Shown here one piece after another: positions 9,063 to 18,257 of a stretch of 64,000 nt of DNA. The notes beneath the pieces were generated by a model. That model was not told where the DNA came from, did not search any database, and worked only from the letters and a program-made list of their open reading frames with translations. Made by a program: the position numbers and the translations under genes. The stretch lies in assembly GCA_041545745.1 (NCBI GenBank), contig CP168152.1, positions 494,001 to 558,000 of the forward strand, written 5' to 3'. Source of the DNA: Stenotrophomonas indicatrix. Its GTDB lineage: Bacteria > Pseudomonadota > Gammaproteobacteria > Xanthomonadales > Xanthomonadaceae. The first letter of the stretch is position 1; the number at the start of each line of letters is the position of its first letter.

Positions 9063-9407
9063 ATGCGCCGTATCCTGCTTGTAGGTGTCGCCGTGCTGGC
9101 CATCGCCGGCTGCGAAAAATCCAGCAACACGTCGATCACCCGCACCACTGCCAATGGCGTGGATACGCTGTACAGCAAGAGCACGGTGGTCGATGGCGTG
9201 GCGCGTTTCGAATGCATCGCCAGCAGCAGCGGCCAATGCCATTACCTGGTGCTGGCGCCGGGCTGCAGCACCGACACCGCTTGCGCGACGCCGCCGCTGC
9301 GCCGGTTCGCGGTGGCCGCAGGCAAGACCGAGCAGGTCAGTGGCCTGCCGAAGGACTTCCGCCAGTGCGTCAGCGACGTGCAGAAAGAACAATGCCACCG
9401 TGACTGA
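9063..9407 (+). CDS. Small lipoprotein of unknown function
   Basis: 114 residues with a short signal peptide and lipobox AIAGC (Cys17). Mature part has four more cysteines (in E-C-I-A, G-C-S, A-C-A, Q-C-V, E-Q-C), suggesting disulfides. It follows the LytTR regulator by 32 bases with GAGGAAC before the ATG, so it may be co-transcribed. Its stop codon lies inside the hairpin at 9391-9420. Confidence 0.75.
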   Translation: MRRILLVGVAVLAIAGCEKSSNTSITRTTANGVDTLYSKSTVVDGVARFECIASSSGQCHYLVLAPGCSTDTACATPPLRRFAVAAGKTEQVSGLPKDFRQCVSDVQKEQCHRD

Positions 9408-9420
9408 GCACGGTGGCATT
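9391..9420. terminator. Hairpin between convergent genes
   Basis: Perfect 12-base arms (9391-9402, 9409-9420) with a 6-base loop. On the minus strand the stem is followed by GTTCTTTC, so it best suits termination of the gene that ends at 9447; on the plus strand no T-run follows, and the stop codon of the lipoprotein sits in the loop. Confidence 0.7.
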
Positions 9421-9446
9421 GTGGCTCCCCCCGGATTGCGTTCGGC

Positions 9447-10061
9447 TCAGTAAGCCGGCTGCAGCGTCATGTCGTGATGGTGTTCGGTTTCACCGACATG
9501 ATTCAGGCGACCCACCAGTTCGGAGTGCTGCTTCATGCGCCCGATCTCGGTCATGATGCGTATGTCCTCGTGGCGAAGCTCGCGCTTGGCGGTGACCGCC
9601 TGCTTGTAGTCCAGCACTTCCGGATAGTGTTCAGCCAGGTCCAGTGCTTCGGCCACGTGCTCGACGCTGTCGGCCTTGGAGGTGATGCGCGCGCGGCTGT
9701 TGAAGGCCTTCATCCAGCGTTCGAAGCCCGCTGTGCGGTCGAACATGTTGGCCATGAACCAGATCACGAACAGGATCGAGATCCACGAGCCGAACACCAC
9801 GACCACGCGGGTGAAGGTGATGTGGTAATCGTCGCGCCACAGGTAATTGGTGATCAGGCCGAGGATCAGCAGCGAGGCTGCCTGCCATCCGACGATCGAA
9901 GTGATCAGCCATTGGCACTTGGCCTGGGCCAGCACCGCCACTTCATCGCGGATCTGCTGTTCGCTGAGGCTGCGCCAGTGCGCGACCTGTTTTTCGAACG
10001 GGCTGCTGTAGAGCTCGTTGTCGCGAAGCAGTAATCCCAAACCCTTGAACAAAGCAATCAT
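9447..10061 (-). CDS. Inner-membrane protein of unknown function
   Basis: 204 residues from the ATG at 10061, which has AAGGAG 6 bases upstream; a longer frame to 10265 lacks such a site. Two strongly hydrophobic segments (about 55-75 and 85-107) suggest a two-helix membrane hairpin, with a helical charged C-terminal part (about 110-190) and a His-rich end (E-H-H-H-D). No family recognised. Confidence 0.8.
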   Translation of the reverse strand: MIALFKGLGLLLRDNELYSSPFEKQVAHWRSLSEQQIRDEVAVLAQAKCQWLITSIVGWQAASLLILGLITNYLWRDDYHITFTRVVVVFGSWISILFVIWFMANMFDRTAGFERWMKAFNSRARITSKADSVEHVAEALDLAEHYPEVLDYKQAVTAKRELRHEDIRIMTEIGRMKQHSELVGRLNHVGETEHHHDMTLQPAY

Positions 10062-10193
10062 GGCTGGCTCCTTGTGGAACGTGCGGCGATCTGCAGTGGA
10101 CGGTGTGGCGGGTTCAGTTCTAGCACTTCCAGCGAGCGGTGCAATGGCCTCAAGGCCACGCGGCACAAGGGTTCTGCCTGAACAGGTGAATAT

Positions 10194-10240
10194 TGTTGCG
10201 ACGCAACATTGCTTGCGCGGCCTGCGACAAGATGTCGCAG
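10194..10240. promoter_or_regulatory. Two perfect palindromes in divergent promoter region
   Basis: TGTTGCG-A-CGCAACA at 10194-10208 and CTGCGACA-AGA-TGTCGCAG at 10222-10240, both perfect, lie in the 309-base gap between the divergent membrane-protein and DUF2236 genes. They look like operators for a dimeric repressor or pair of regulators; neither is a motif I can name. Confidence 0.5.
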
Positions 10241-10370
10241 GGTGAAACGTGCTGCGCGCGCACATGAAACCGACGCTGAGCGGATGGGCTCGCTGTGCCG
10301 GTCATGATCGACCAGAATCGGGGGGTACCGCGCAGGACGCGGTCCGTCCCTCCGCCGATCTGGACCCGTG

Positions 10371-11300
10371 ATGCCGCCGTTGCTGCACCGTCTTTCCCGC
10401 CCCGTCACCGCGCCGATCCGACGCTGGGTCCTGGATGCGTTTCCGCGTGGGCAGAGCGGCATCGACTACGACCATCCACTGGGCGATCCCGGCTGGTTCG
10501 GGCCGCACAGCGTGACCTGGCGGATGCACGCCGAACTGCCCTCGATGCTGGCCGGCGGCCTGTGTGCACTGATGCTGCAGACGCTGCACCCGCGCGCACT
10601 GGCCGGTGTCTACGATCATTCCAATTTCCGCCAGGACTTGGTCGGCCGCCTGCGCCGCACCACTGCCTTCGTGGCAGGCACCAGCTACGCACCGGCAGGT
10701 GAGGTGGAAGCGCTGGTGGCCAAGGTGCGGCGCATCCACGCGCAGATCCGCGGCCATACCGCGCAGGGCGAGCCCTATGCCGCTGATGATCCGCACCTGC
10801 TGACGTGGGTGCATGTGACCGAGGCCTACGGCTTCCTGCAGGGCTATCGCCGCTACGGGCGTGAAGTGCCTGCCGCGATCGCCGACCGCTACTACGACGA
10901 ATACCGCTGCGTGGCCGAAGCGTTGGGCGCGGTGGATGTGCCGCGCAGCGAGGCGGAAGTGGATGCGTACTTCTGCGCGCGGCAGCCGGAGCTGGTGGTG
11001 GACGAACGCTCGCGCGAAGTGCTGCAGGTGCTGTCCGGCGTGCGCCTGCCGGTGCCGGTGCCCGGCCTGTCACGCGAAATTTTCCTCGGTGCCGGTGCCG
11101 CGCTGCTGCCGGACTGGGCCGAGGGCATGCTCGAGCGCAGCACGCGCCAGCGTGCACAGGCAGCGGCGTCGGCCAAGCTGATGCAGGGCATGGCGCCGCT
11201 GTTCCGCCGCGCGTTGCCCGACGGCCTGGCGACCCGCGCCTGCACACGGGTGGGTGTGCCGGTGGACGTGTTGCGCGAGTGGCCGGCATTGCTCCGGTAG
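10371..11300 (+). CDS. DUF2236 / MpaB-Lcp-type oxygenase-like protein
   Basis: 309 residues from the ATG at 10371 (a GTG directly before it is also possible). The sequence has the DUF2236 hallmarks: G-P-x-S-V-T-W-R-M-H-A-E near residue 45, Q-T-L-H-P-R-A-L-A-G-V about 70-80 and W-V-H-V-T-E-A-Y about 145-152. The family includes the rubber oxygenase Lcp and fungal MpaB and binds b-type haem through conserved histidines; the substrate here is unknown. The TAG stop is the TAG of a SMAG GTAG end. Confidence 0.85.
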   Translation: MPPLLHRLSRPVTAPIRRWVLDAFPRGQSGIDYDHPLGDPGWFGPHSVTWRMHAELPSMLAGGLCALMLQTLHPRALAGVYDHSNFRQDLVGRLRRTTAFVAGTSYAPAGEVEALVAKVRRIHAQIRGHTAQGEPYAADDPHLLTWVHVTEAYGFLQGYRRYGREVPAAIADRYYDEYRCVAEALGAVDVPRSEAEVDAYFCARQPELVVDERSREVLQVLSGVRLPVPVPGLSREIFLGAGAALLPDWAEGMLERSTRQRAQAAASAKLMQGMAPLFRRALPDGLATRACTRVGVPVDVLREWPALLR

Positions 11301-11392
11301 ATGCCGACCTTGGTCGGCGCGCCGCCGCGCGGCGCCGCATCCACGCCATGCGTGGATGCCGGAAAAACGCCAACCAAGGTTGGCGTCTACCC
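11297..11392. repeat. SMAG cluster
   Basis: GTAG at 11297-11300 starts a GATGCCGACC palindrome; a central palindrome lies at 11337-11359 (GCATCCACG...CGTGGATGC) and an inverted copy with GCCAACC-AA-GGTTGGC ends with CTAC at 11390. The GTAG supplies the stop codon of the upstream gene. Confidence 0.8.
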
Positions 11393-11402
11393 ATGGAAAC
11401 GA

Positions 11403-11426
11403 AACGGGCGCCTTTCGGCGCCCGTT
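11403..11426 (-). terminator. Rho-independent terminator of M13 peptidase gene
   Basis: Perfect 10-base arms AACGGGCGCC / GGCGCCCGTT with a 4-base loop, 9 bases after the stop codon at 11436. On the minus strand the stem is followed by TCGTTTCC, moderately T-rich. Confidence 0.75.
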
Positions 11427-11435
11427 CGCGTTACA

Positions 11436-13547
11436 TCACCAGACCTTGACCCGCTTGTCCGGGGCCAGATACAGCTTCTGGCCTTCCTTCACTTCGAACG
11501 CCGGGTACCAGGCGTCGATGTTGCGCACTGTCAGCGCGCGGAACTGGCCCGGTGCATGCACGTCGGTCAGCAGCGAATTGCGCAGCGCCTGCTCGCGGCT
11601 CTTGCTGCGCCAGGCCTGGGCGAAGCCGAGGAAGAAGCGCTGGTCGGGGGTGAATCCTTCCAGGGTCTGGCCCGGCTTGCCCTGTAGCGAGAGCTGGTAG
11701 GCGTCGTAAGCGGTGCCGAGGCCGGCGACGTCGGCGATGTTCTCGCCCAAGGTCAGCTTGCCGTTGACGTGCACGCCCGGGAACGGCTCATAGCTGCTGA
11801 ACTGCGCGGCAAGCGCATCACCGGCAGCATTGAACTGCTTGAGGTCTTCGGCCGTCCACCAGTTGTGCAGCTTGCCGGTGTCGTCGAACAACGCGCCTGC
11901 ATTGTCGAAGCCGTGGCTGATCTCGTGGCCGATCACCGCGCCGATCGCACCGTAGTTCACCGCGTCGTCGGCGGCGCCGTCGAAGAACGGCGGCTGCAGG
12001 ATCGCCGCCGGGAACACCAGACGGTTTTCCAGCGGCACGTTCATCGCATTGATGGTCTGCGGCAGCATCGCCCACTCGCTGTGGTCGACCGGCTTGCCCA
12101 GCTTGGCGATGTTGCGCCGGTACTCGAACAGTTCGGCGCGCTGCGCATTGCCCAGGGGATCATCGCGGCGGATATCCAGGCCGGTGTAGTCGCGCCACTT
12201 GTCCGGATACCCCATGCCCACGGTCAGGCCGGCGACCTTGGCCTTGGCGCTGGCCTTGGTCTGCGGTGACATCCAGGCCAGTGCATCGATGCGCTTGGCG
12301 AAGGCGGCGATGATGTTCTTCGCCATCTCGTCGGCACGTTCCTTGGTCTTCGCATCGAAGTGCTTTTCGACATAGCGCTTGCCGATGGCCTCGCCGACCG
12401 CATGGTTGGCGTCATCCACCGCACGCTTCCAGCGGTCGCTCTGCTGCGGCGTACCGCTCAACGCGGTGCCGTGGAAGGCGAAGCGCGCATCGGCGAACTT
12501 CTTCGGCAGGTAGGCGGCGGCGCGGTCCAGCGCGTGGAAGGTCATGTAGTCCTTCCAGGCATCCAGCGGCTCGGTGGCCACCAGTTTGGACAGGCCGGCC
12601 ACGGCCTTGGGCTGCCACACGATGAAGTCCTGCTGCTGGCCGAGCGCGGCAGCGTCCAGGAATGCGGCCCAGTCCATGCCCGGCGCCTTGGCGTTGAAGT
12701 CGGCCTGGGTCCAGGGATTGGCACCCTTGGTCACGTCATTGGTTTCTTCCTGCGTGGCGTGCGCCTGGGCGATCTTCGTTTCCAGGGCGAGGATGCGCTG
12801 CGCCTTGCCGGCCGGGTCGGCCACGCCGGCCAGCTGCAGCACCTCCGCGATGTAGGCCTGGTACTGCTTGCGCAGTTCGGCCATGCGGCCACCCCCCAGG
12901 TAGAAATCGCGGTCCGGCATGCCCAGGCCGCCCTGCACCAGGTACGGCGCGGTGCGGTCCGGTTGCAGCAGGTCCACCGAGACCCACAGGCCAAACAGGC
13001 GGTCGGTGTAGAAGTTGGTGGCGTTGAGCAGGTCGACATCGGCGCGCACCTCGCCGCCGAGGGCGCGGGCCAGGCCGGCCTTGTCGGCGATCGCATCGAT
13101 GTTCTTCAGCTGCGGCTGCACCGGTGCCAGGCCGCGCTGCTCGATACCAGCCTCGTCCATGTAAGCGGCATAGTAGTCACCGATCAGCTTGTCTTCGCCG
13201 CTGGCCTGGGCATTGCCGGCAGCCCCTTCCAGGATCGCGCGGGTATCGGCCTGGGTCTTCTCGGCGATCACGTTGAAGCTGCCGAAGCGCGAGCGGTCCG
13301 CCGGAATCTCGGTGTTCTTCACCCAGCTGCCGTTGGCGAAGCCGAAGAAGTCTTCACCGGCGGCGATGCTGCGGTCCATGCCACTGGCATCGAATCCAAA
13401 GCTGCCCAGCATCGGCTTGGCGGCAGCGGGTGTCGCCTCGGCCGGTGCGGCGGTGCCGGCGGCCGGGTCGGCCGGGCGGTCGCAGGCGGCCAGGGACAGG
13501 CTGGCAACGATGGCCAGTGCCAGGGTGGGGCGGCGCAGCTTGGACAT
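11436..13547 (-). CDS. M13 family zinc metallopeptidase (PepO/neprilysin-like lipoprotein)
   Basis: 703 residues, the usual length of bacterial M13 enzymes. Signal peptide with lipobox SLAAC (Cys22), so the protein is probably anchored in the outer membrane. The zinc motif H-E-I-S-H is near residue 538 in V-I-G-H-E-I-S-H-G-F-D, the third ligand motif E-N-I-A-D near 600, and the C-terminus ends in V-K-V-W as in many members of the family. It degrades peptides shorter than small proteins. It is a monocistronic unit with its own terminator. Confidence 0.95.
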   Translation of the reverse strand: MSKLRRPTLALAIVASLSLAACDRPADPAAGTAAPAEATPAAAKPMLGSFGFDASGMDRSIAAGEDFFGFANGSWVKNTEIPADRSRFGSFNVIAEKTQADTRAILEGAAGNAQASGEDKLIGDYYAAYMDEAGIEQRGLAPVQPQLKNIDAIADKAGLARALGGEVRADVDLLNATNFYTDRLFGLWVSVDLLQPDRTAPYLVQGGLGMPDRDFYLGGGRMAELRKQYQAYIAEVLQLAGVADPAGKAQRILALETKIAQAHATQEETNDVTKGANPWTQADFNAKAPGMDWAAFLDAAALGQQQDFIVWQPKAVAGLSKLVATEPLDAWKDYMTFHALDRAAAYLPKKFADARFAFHGTALSGTPQQSDRWKRAVDDANHAVGEAIGKRYVEKHFDAKTKERADEMAKNIIAAFAKRIDALAWMSPQTKASAKAKVAGLTVGMGYPDKWRDYTGLDIRRDDPLGNAQRAELFEYRRNIAKLGKPVDHSEWAMLPQTINAMNVPLENRLVFPAAILQPPFFDGAADDAVNYGAIGAVIGHEISHGFDNAGALFDDTGKLHNWWTAEDLKQFNAAGDALAAQFSSYEPFPGVHVNGKLTLGENIADVAGLGTAYDAYQLSLQGKPGQTLEGFTPDQRFFLGFAQAWRSKSREQALRNSLLTDVHAPGQFRALTVRNIDAWYPAFEVKEGQKLYLAPDKRVKVW

Positions 13548-13832
13548 GGACTTCTCTTGCGGCGGAAAACTCCAAGTCTAATCCGCTGCGGGCCGGCTGG
13601 ACGTGCTCGGCAAGGCCAGCACTGTGCGTGATCTGGCTGAACACGCAGCAGCGACCTTCACGCGGTCATCGGCGTGGTGCATGCTGCGGGCTGGATGTCC
13701 GCAGCACCCGGGGGAGGGCGCATGCAGGACGGATCGAGGCGTCAAGAATGGCGTCCGCCGGCCGTTGAGGTCGGGGATGTGGAGGAAACGTTCGCGCATG
13801 AAGTCAGCCGACTGCACAGGGAAGACCGACCG

Positions 13833-16784
13833 ATGCCGGCGCTGAGACACGCGCTGGCCCGGCCGTTGCGTGCCATTACCTGGGGCGGCGTGGTGCTGGG
13901 CGTGCTGCTGGCGGTTGGCCTGGCTGCAATGTTGGCCAACGACTACCAGCGCCGGCTGGAAGCCGCGCAACGGCAGAGCCGGGCGTTGGCGATAGGCAGC
14001 GAGCGCCTGTTGGCACTGGAACTACGCAATCTGGAACGGGCGATGGGTGGCATAGCTGCCGATGCAGCCGAGCTGTTCCGCACAGTGCCTGTGCAGACGC
14101 CCGCGCTGCTGAACTCGGCCATTGCCGGCGTGCTGCGCCGACACGCCGAACTGCACAGCATCGTCGTGCTCGATACCCATGGCCGCGCCCTCACGGCCGG
14201 CAAGGGTGACCTGCAGCTGCCGCTGTGGACAGATCCGCAGCGTCGCGGGCAGGGCAGTGCGCTGTACATCGGGCCGCCGCAGCGTGCCAGCGATGATGGC
14301 TGGGTGGTACCGCTGGCGCTGCCGATGGCGGGCGATCGCTGGCTGCTGGCACGGCTGCGCTGCGGCGAACTGCAGCGGATCGTGGGTGGTCTGGATCTGG
14401 GGCCGAGTGGCCTTGCCTCGATCAGCGACGCCGACGGCTACATGTTGGCCCGTGTCCCTGATCCGCATGGCACCGTCGGCCGCCGCTATGCGCTGCCGGC
14501 ACGAAAGCTGCTGGGCCGGCAGGCGGTGGTCGAGCTGGGCACCGTTCCCGGCGCGGTGGACCAGATATCGCGCATCTCCACCATCAGTACCCTCGAACAC
14601 AGCCCCTTGGCGGTGCAGGTGGGCCTGGCCAACGAGGATGTGCTGAAGCCATGGTGGCCGTATCTGCAGGCAGCGGTCGTCATCGTGCTGGCCTACGTGG
14701 CGCTGCTGCTGGCACTGCTGTATGCGGTTCGCCGCAGCACGCATCGGCAGCAGTCGATGGCCGAAGAACTGCATACCGGCCACGCCGAACTGCGCCTGGC
14801 GCACCAGGTGGGCCGCGTATGTACCTGGTATGTCGACGAAGACGCCGCGCTGCTGCGCTGGTCACCGTTGGCGCGGGAAATCTTTGGCGTGCAGACCGAT
14901 GCGCTGCCGGTGGCCGAATTCTTCGCCCGCGTCCACCACGATGACAGCACACGCATGCAGCAGGCCTTCGACCAGGCCTTCGCCGGCACTGCGGTGTTCG
15001 ACGAAGAATTCCGCCTGGTGCTGCCCGGCGGTGCCGTGCGCTGGGTTGCCGCGCGCGGCCAGCGGGTGGCGGTTGCCGATCGGCAGCGGCGCATGATCGG
15101 CGCGCTGACCGACCTCAGCGAGCGTTACCAGGCACACGAACAGATGCGCCAGGTCGAGCGCCGCTTCCGTCTGCTGTTCGATCGCAACCCCGCGCCGTTC
15201 TGGGTGTTCGATCCGGACACATTGCGCTTCATCGAGGTCAACGAGGCGGCCGTGCAGCAGTACGGCTACAGCCGCGATGAATTCCTGGCGATGAGCATCC
15301 TCGACATCCGCCCGCGCGAGGGCTGGGACGAGGTCAAGGGGGCCATCGCGCAGGTGCGCAGCGGTGAACTGCAGGATGCTGCCGTTCGCCTGCACCAGCG
15401 CAAGGATGGCACGGTGTTCGAAGTGCGCGTGCACCTGTCGCAGCTGGATTTCGACGGCCAGCCCGCATGCCTGGTGCTGGCCGAGGATGTCAGCGAGCGC
15501 TTGGCTTACGAACGCGACCTGGCCTATCACGCGCGCCACAACCCGGCCACGGGCCTGCTCAACGTGCGTGCACTGAGCGAACAGCTGGACGAGCAGGCTG
15601 GCGCCTACACCATTGCCTATGTACAGCTGCGCGGCCTGCAGCTGGTGGCCGATACGCTGGGCCGCGAGATCGGCGATGCGGTTCTGCAGTCGATGGCTTC
15701 GCGCCTGGGCGGACTGGGCGCGCGCTTCGGCCTGCTCGCGTTCCAGCCGGCGGAGGACTTCGTGCTGGCGATCGCGCCGGAACACAACACCCAGCGCGTG
15801 CTGGACGATCTGCTGCAGATCGTCTCCGCACCGATGCGCGGCCAGGATTCGCTGCACCAGTTCGAACCCCGCATTGGTGTGGCGGTACATGACGCCGATG
15901 CAGGCCACAGTGCGGAACAGGCGATCGGCATGGCCGCGCAGGCGGCGCACGCGGCCCGCGCCGAAGGCAACGTGGTGGCCTGGTTCGATGCGGCGGTGAC
16001 CACCCGCCTGGCCGATCGCCTGCGCCTGGCCGGTCGCATCCATGCGGCCATCGACAACGAGTTCCAGCTGTACTTCCAGCCGATCCGGCACGCCAGCGAT
16101 GGCAGCCCGGCGTCACTGGAGGCGCTGCTGCGCTGGCCGCAGGCCGATGGCAGTTTCATCCCGCCCAGCGAGTTCATCCAGTTGTGCGAGGACACCGGTC
16201 TGATCCTGGCGCTGGGGCGCTGGGTGATCCGTGCGGCGGCACAGGCACAGCGGCGTCTGGTCGAAGCGGGGTGGGGCGAGCTGTCGATCGCGGTCAACGT
16301 GTCGGCGGTGCAGTTCTTCAACAGTGATCTGGTGGCCGAGTTCGCACGCGCGCAGCAGGATTTCGGCCTGGCCCGCGGCGCACTGCACGTGGAGCTGACC
16401 GAGAGCAGCCTGATGCGCAAGCCGGCACAGGCGATGCAGACCATGCAGCGCCTGCACGAGCAGGGCATCAGCGTGTCGCTGGACGATTTCGGCACCGGCT
16501 ACTCGAGCATGTCCTACCTGCAGCACCTGCCGCTGGACATCCTCAAGATCGATCGCAGCTTCGTCGCCGACGTGGAAACCAATCCGCGCAACGCGTCGAT
16601 CTGCCGGGCGCTGCTGTCGCTGGGCCACAGCATGGGGCTGACGATCATCGCCGAGGGCGTGGAGACGCCGGGGCAGCTGGATTGGCTGGCCGCGCATGGC
16701 TGCGACCAGGTGCAGGGTTACCTGCTGGGGCGGCCGGCACCGCTGGAGAGGATCATCGCGCAGCTGGATGAGGTAGCCGCCTAG
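13833..16784 (+). CDS. Membrane PAS / degenerate GGDEF / EAL c-di-GMP phosphodiesterase
   Basis: 983 residues from 13833 (AGGGAAGA upstream); an ATG at 13722 with GGAGG is an alternative that would add 37 residues. Order: membrane helix (about 15-37), periplasmic sensor (about 40-275), second helix (about 278-302), PAS (about 315-435), PAS with PAC (about 445-555), a GGDEF-like domain in which the signature reads P-A-E-D-F, and an EAL domain (about 740-983). The EAL domain keeps E-A-L-L-R (about 762), L-T-E-S, D-D-F-G-T-G-Y-S-S, K-I-D-R-S-F and E-G-V-E-T, so it should hydrolyse c-di-GMP, while the GGDEF part should be non-catalytic. Confidence 0.93.
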   Translation: MPALRHALARPLRAITWGGVVLGVLLAVGLAAMLANDYQRRLEAAQRQSRALAIGSERLLALELRNLERAMGGIAADAAELFRTVPVQTPALLNSAIAGVLRRHAELHSIVVLDTHGRALTAGKGDLQLPLWTDPQRRGQGSALYIGPPQRASDDGWVVPLALPMAGDRWLLARLRCGELQRIVGGLDLGPSGLASISDADGYMLARVPDPHGTVGRRYALPARKLLGRQAVVELGTVPGAVDQISRISTISTLEHSPLAVQVGLANEDVLKPWWPYLQAAVVIVLAYVALLLALLYAVRRSTHRQQSMAEELHTGHAELRLAHQVGRVCTWYVDEDAALLRWSPLAREIFGVQTDALPVAEFFARVHHDDSTRMQQAFDQAFAGTAVFDEEFRLVLPGGAVRWVAARGQRVAVADRQRRMIGALTDLSERYQAHEQMRQVERRFRLLFDRNPAPFWVFDPDTLRFIEVNEAAVQQYGYSRDEFLAMSILDIRPREGWDEVKGAIAQVRSGELQDAAVRLHQRKDGTVFEVRVHLSQLDFDGQPACLVLAEDVSERLAYERDLAYHARHNPATGLLNVRALSEQLDEQAGAYTIAYVQLRGLQLVADTLGREIGDAVLQSMASRLGGLGARFGLLAFQPAEDFVLAIAPEHNTQRVLDDLLQIVSAPMRGQDSLHQFEPRIGVAVHDADAGHSAEQAIGMAAQAAHAARAEGNVVAWFDAAVTTRLADRLRLAGRIHAAIDNEFQLYFQPIRHASDGSPASLEALLRWPQADGSFIPPSEFIQLCEDTGLILALGRWVIRAAAQAQRRLVEAGWGELSIAVNVSAVQFFNSDLVAEFARAQQDFGLARGALHVELTESSLMRKPAQAMQTMQRLHEQGISVSLDDFGTGYSSMSYLQHLPLDILKIDRSFVADVETNPRNASICRALLSLGHSMGLTIIAEGVETPGQLDWLAAHGCDQVQGYLLGRPAPLERIIAQLDEVAA

Positions 16785-16827
16785 GCCGCGATTCGCGCTC
16801 GCCGGGCATGGCCCGACGGACGCACCC

Positions 16828-17709
16828 TCACACCCCGGTTTCCACCAGGTAGTCGATGAAGCTTCGCACCTTCGGTGCGAGATGGCTGCGGCTGGTGTAG
16901 ACGGCGAAGATGCCGATCGGCGCGGCTTCCCATTCCGGCAGGATGCGCACCAGGCGGCCATCGGCAAGCGCTTCTTCCAACAGGAAGTCGGGCTGCAGGA
17001 TCACGCCCATGCCGGCAATCGCCGCTTCGCGCAGGACGTCGCCGTTGTTGGCGCGCAGCAGGGTGGTCACTGCCACCTTCACTTCGCCGCCGGGTCCCTG
17101 CAGTGGCCAGTGGTCGCCAGCGGCCCAGTAGCTGTAGCCGAGGCAGGCATGCGTCTGCAGATCCTCTGGTGCCTGTGGTGTTCCGTGTGCGGCCAGGTAG
17201 GCCGGTGCGGCACACAGGCTGATCCGCGATTGGCCCAGGCGTCGTGCGATCAGGGTCGGGCCTGGCTCGCGGGTGATGCGGATGGCCACGTCGTAGCCTT
17301 CTTCGACCATGTCCACCAGGCGGTCAGACAGCGCCAGGTCCAGTTCGACCTGCGGGAAGCGCTCGCGGTAGCCGGCCAGCAAGGCACCGAGGCGGGCGAT
17401 GCCCCAGCTGACCGGTGCGTTGATGCGCAGCGTGCCGGACGGCTCCAGCGCCTGCGCGCCGATGCTGGCCTCCAGCGCATCGAACTCGGCCAGCAGGCGC
17501 ACGCACTGCGCGTAGTAGGCGGCGCCGGCGCTGGTCGGGCTGACCCGGCGGGTGGTGCGGTGGAGCAGGCGGGTGGACAGGCGTTTTTCAAGCGCAGCGA
17601 CCTGGCGGGTGACGCCGGCCGTGGACAGGTCCAGCGCCTGTGCGGCGGCGCTGAAGCCGTTGCGTTCGACCACCGTGACGAACACGCGCATGGCATCCAG
17701 GGTGTCCAT
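16828..17709 (-). CDS. LysR-family transcriptional regulator
   Basis: 293 residues from the ATG at 17709; the frame extends upstream but would overrun the divergent gene's promoter. N-terminal winged helix-turn-helix (about 1-60, S-T-A-G-V-T-R-Q-V-A-A-L-E) and a periplasmic-binding-type effector domain. It is divergent from the DoxX and dioxygenase genes, with a perfect inverted repeat between them, so it very likely controls them. A decayed half SMAG palindrome lies just after its 3' end (about 16797-16818). Confidence 0.93.
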   Translation of the reverse strand: MDTLDAMRVFVTVVERNGFSAAAQALDLSTAGVTRQVAALEKRLSTRLLHRTTRRVSPTSAGAAYYAQCVRLLAEFDALEASIGAQALEPSGTLRINAPVSWGIARLGALLAGYRERFPQVELDLALSDRLVDMVEEGYDVAIRITREPGPTLIARRLGQSRISLCAAPAYLAAHGTPQAPEDLQTHACLGYSYWAAGDHWPLQGPGGEVKVAVTTLLRANNGDVLREAAIAGMGVILQPDFLLEEALADGRLVRILPEWEAAPIGIFAVYTSRSHLAPKVRSFIDYLVETGV

Positions 17710-17725
17710 TGTTGCGCCTTTTGAA

Positions 17726-17753
17726 ATAAATACGGTCGATTCATCGTATTTAT
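17726..17753. promoter_or_regulatory. LysR-type operator
   Basis: ATAAATACG and CGTATTTAT form a perfect 9-base inverted repeat separated by 10 bases, 17 bases before the LysR start and about 50 before doxX. The T-N11-A-like symmetry and AT-richness in a GC-rich genome fit the binding site of the divergent LysR protein. Confidence 0.65.
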
Positions 17754-17803
17754 CATCGAGGGAGGGCGCAATAACCTGTGCCCTGTCCCCACCGAGGTGC
17801 CCC

Positions 17804-18214
17804 ATGAACGCTACCGCCGCTCCCCTGTCTCCGCTTGCCCCGTATGCCGCGACCCTGCTGCGGCTGGCCCTGGGCGTGTTGTTCCTGGTCCATGCGCTGA
17901 CCAAGCTGCTGGTGTTCACCCCGGCAGGTACCGCTGCCTTCTTCGAGTCGCTCGGCCTGCCCGGCGTCCTGGGCTACCTCACCATCGCCGTTGAACTGAC
18001 CATTTCCGCAGCGCTGCTGCTCGGCATCTACGCGCGCTGGATCGGCCTGCTCGGTGTGCCGCTGCTGCTGGGCACCATCGTGACGGTGCACGGCGGCAAC
18101 GGTTTCAGCTTCGCCAACGCTGGTGGCGGTTGGGAATACCCTGCGTTCTGGGCGCTGGCGCTGGTCGTGCTGTTCCTGCTTGGCGATGGCCGCTGGACCC
18201 TGCGTTCGCGCTGA
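17804..18214 (+). CDS. DoxX family membrane protein
   Basis: 136 residues, four hydrophobic segments (about 15-35, 48-70, 73-95, 105-128). Motifs typical of DoxX: R-L-A-L-G-V-L-F-L-V-H-A, K-L, F-x-S-L-G-L-P and A-V-E-L. DoxX proteins accompany redox and quinone or thiol detoxification functions; the downstream extradiol dioxygenase and divergent LysR fit an aromatic or quinone response unit (inference). GAGG lies 6 bases before the ATG. Confidence 0.9.
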   Translation: MNATAAPLSPLAPYAATLLRLALGVLFLVHALTKLLVFTPAGTAAFFESLGLPGVLGYLTIAVELTISAALLLGIYARWIGLLGVPLLLGTIVTVHGGNGFSFANAGGGWEYPAFWALALVVLFLLGDGRWTLRSR

Positions 18215-18257
18215 ACGTCCCCCGGCCCGCTGCCTGTTCCTGTGATTGGAGAAGATC

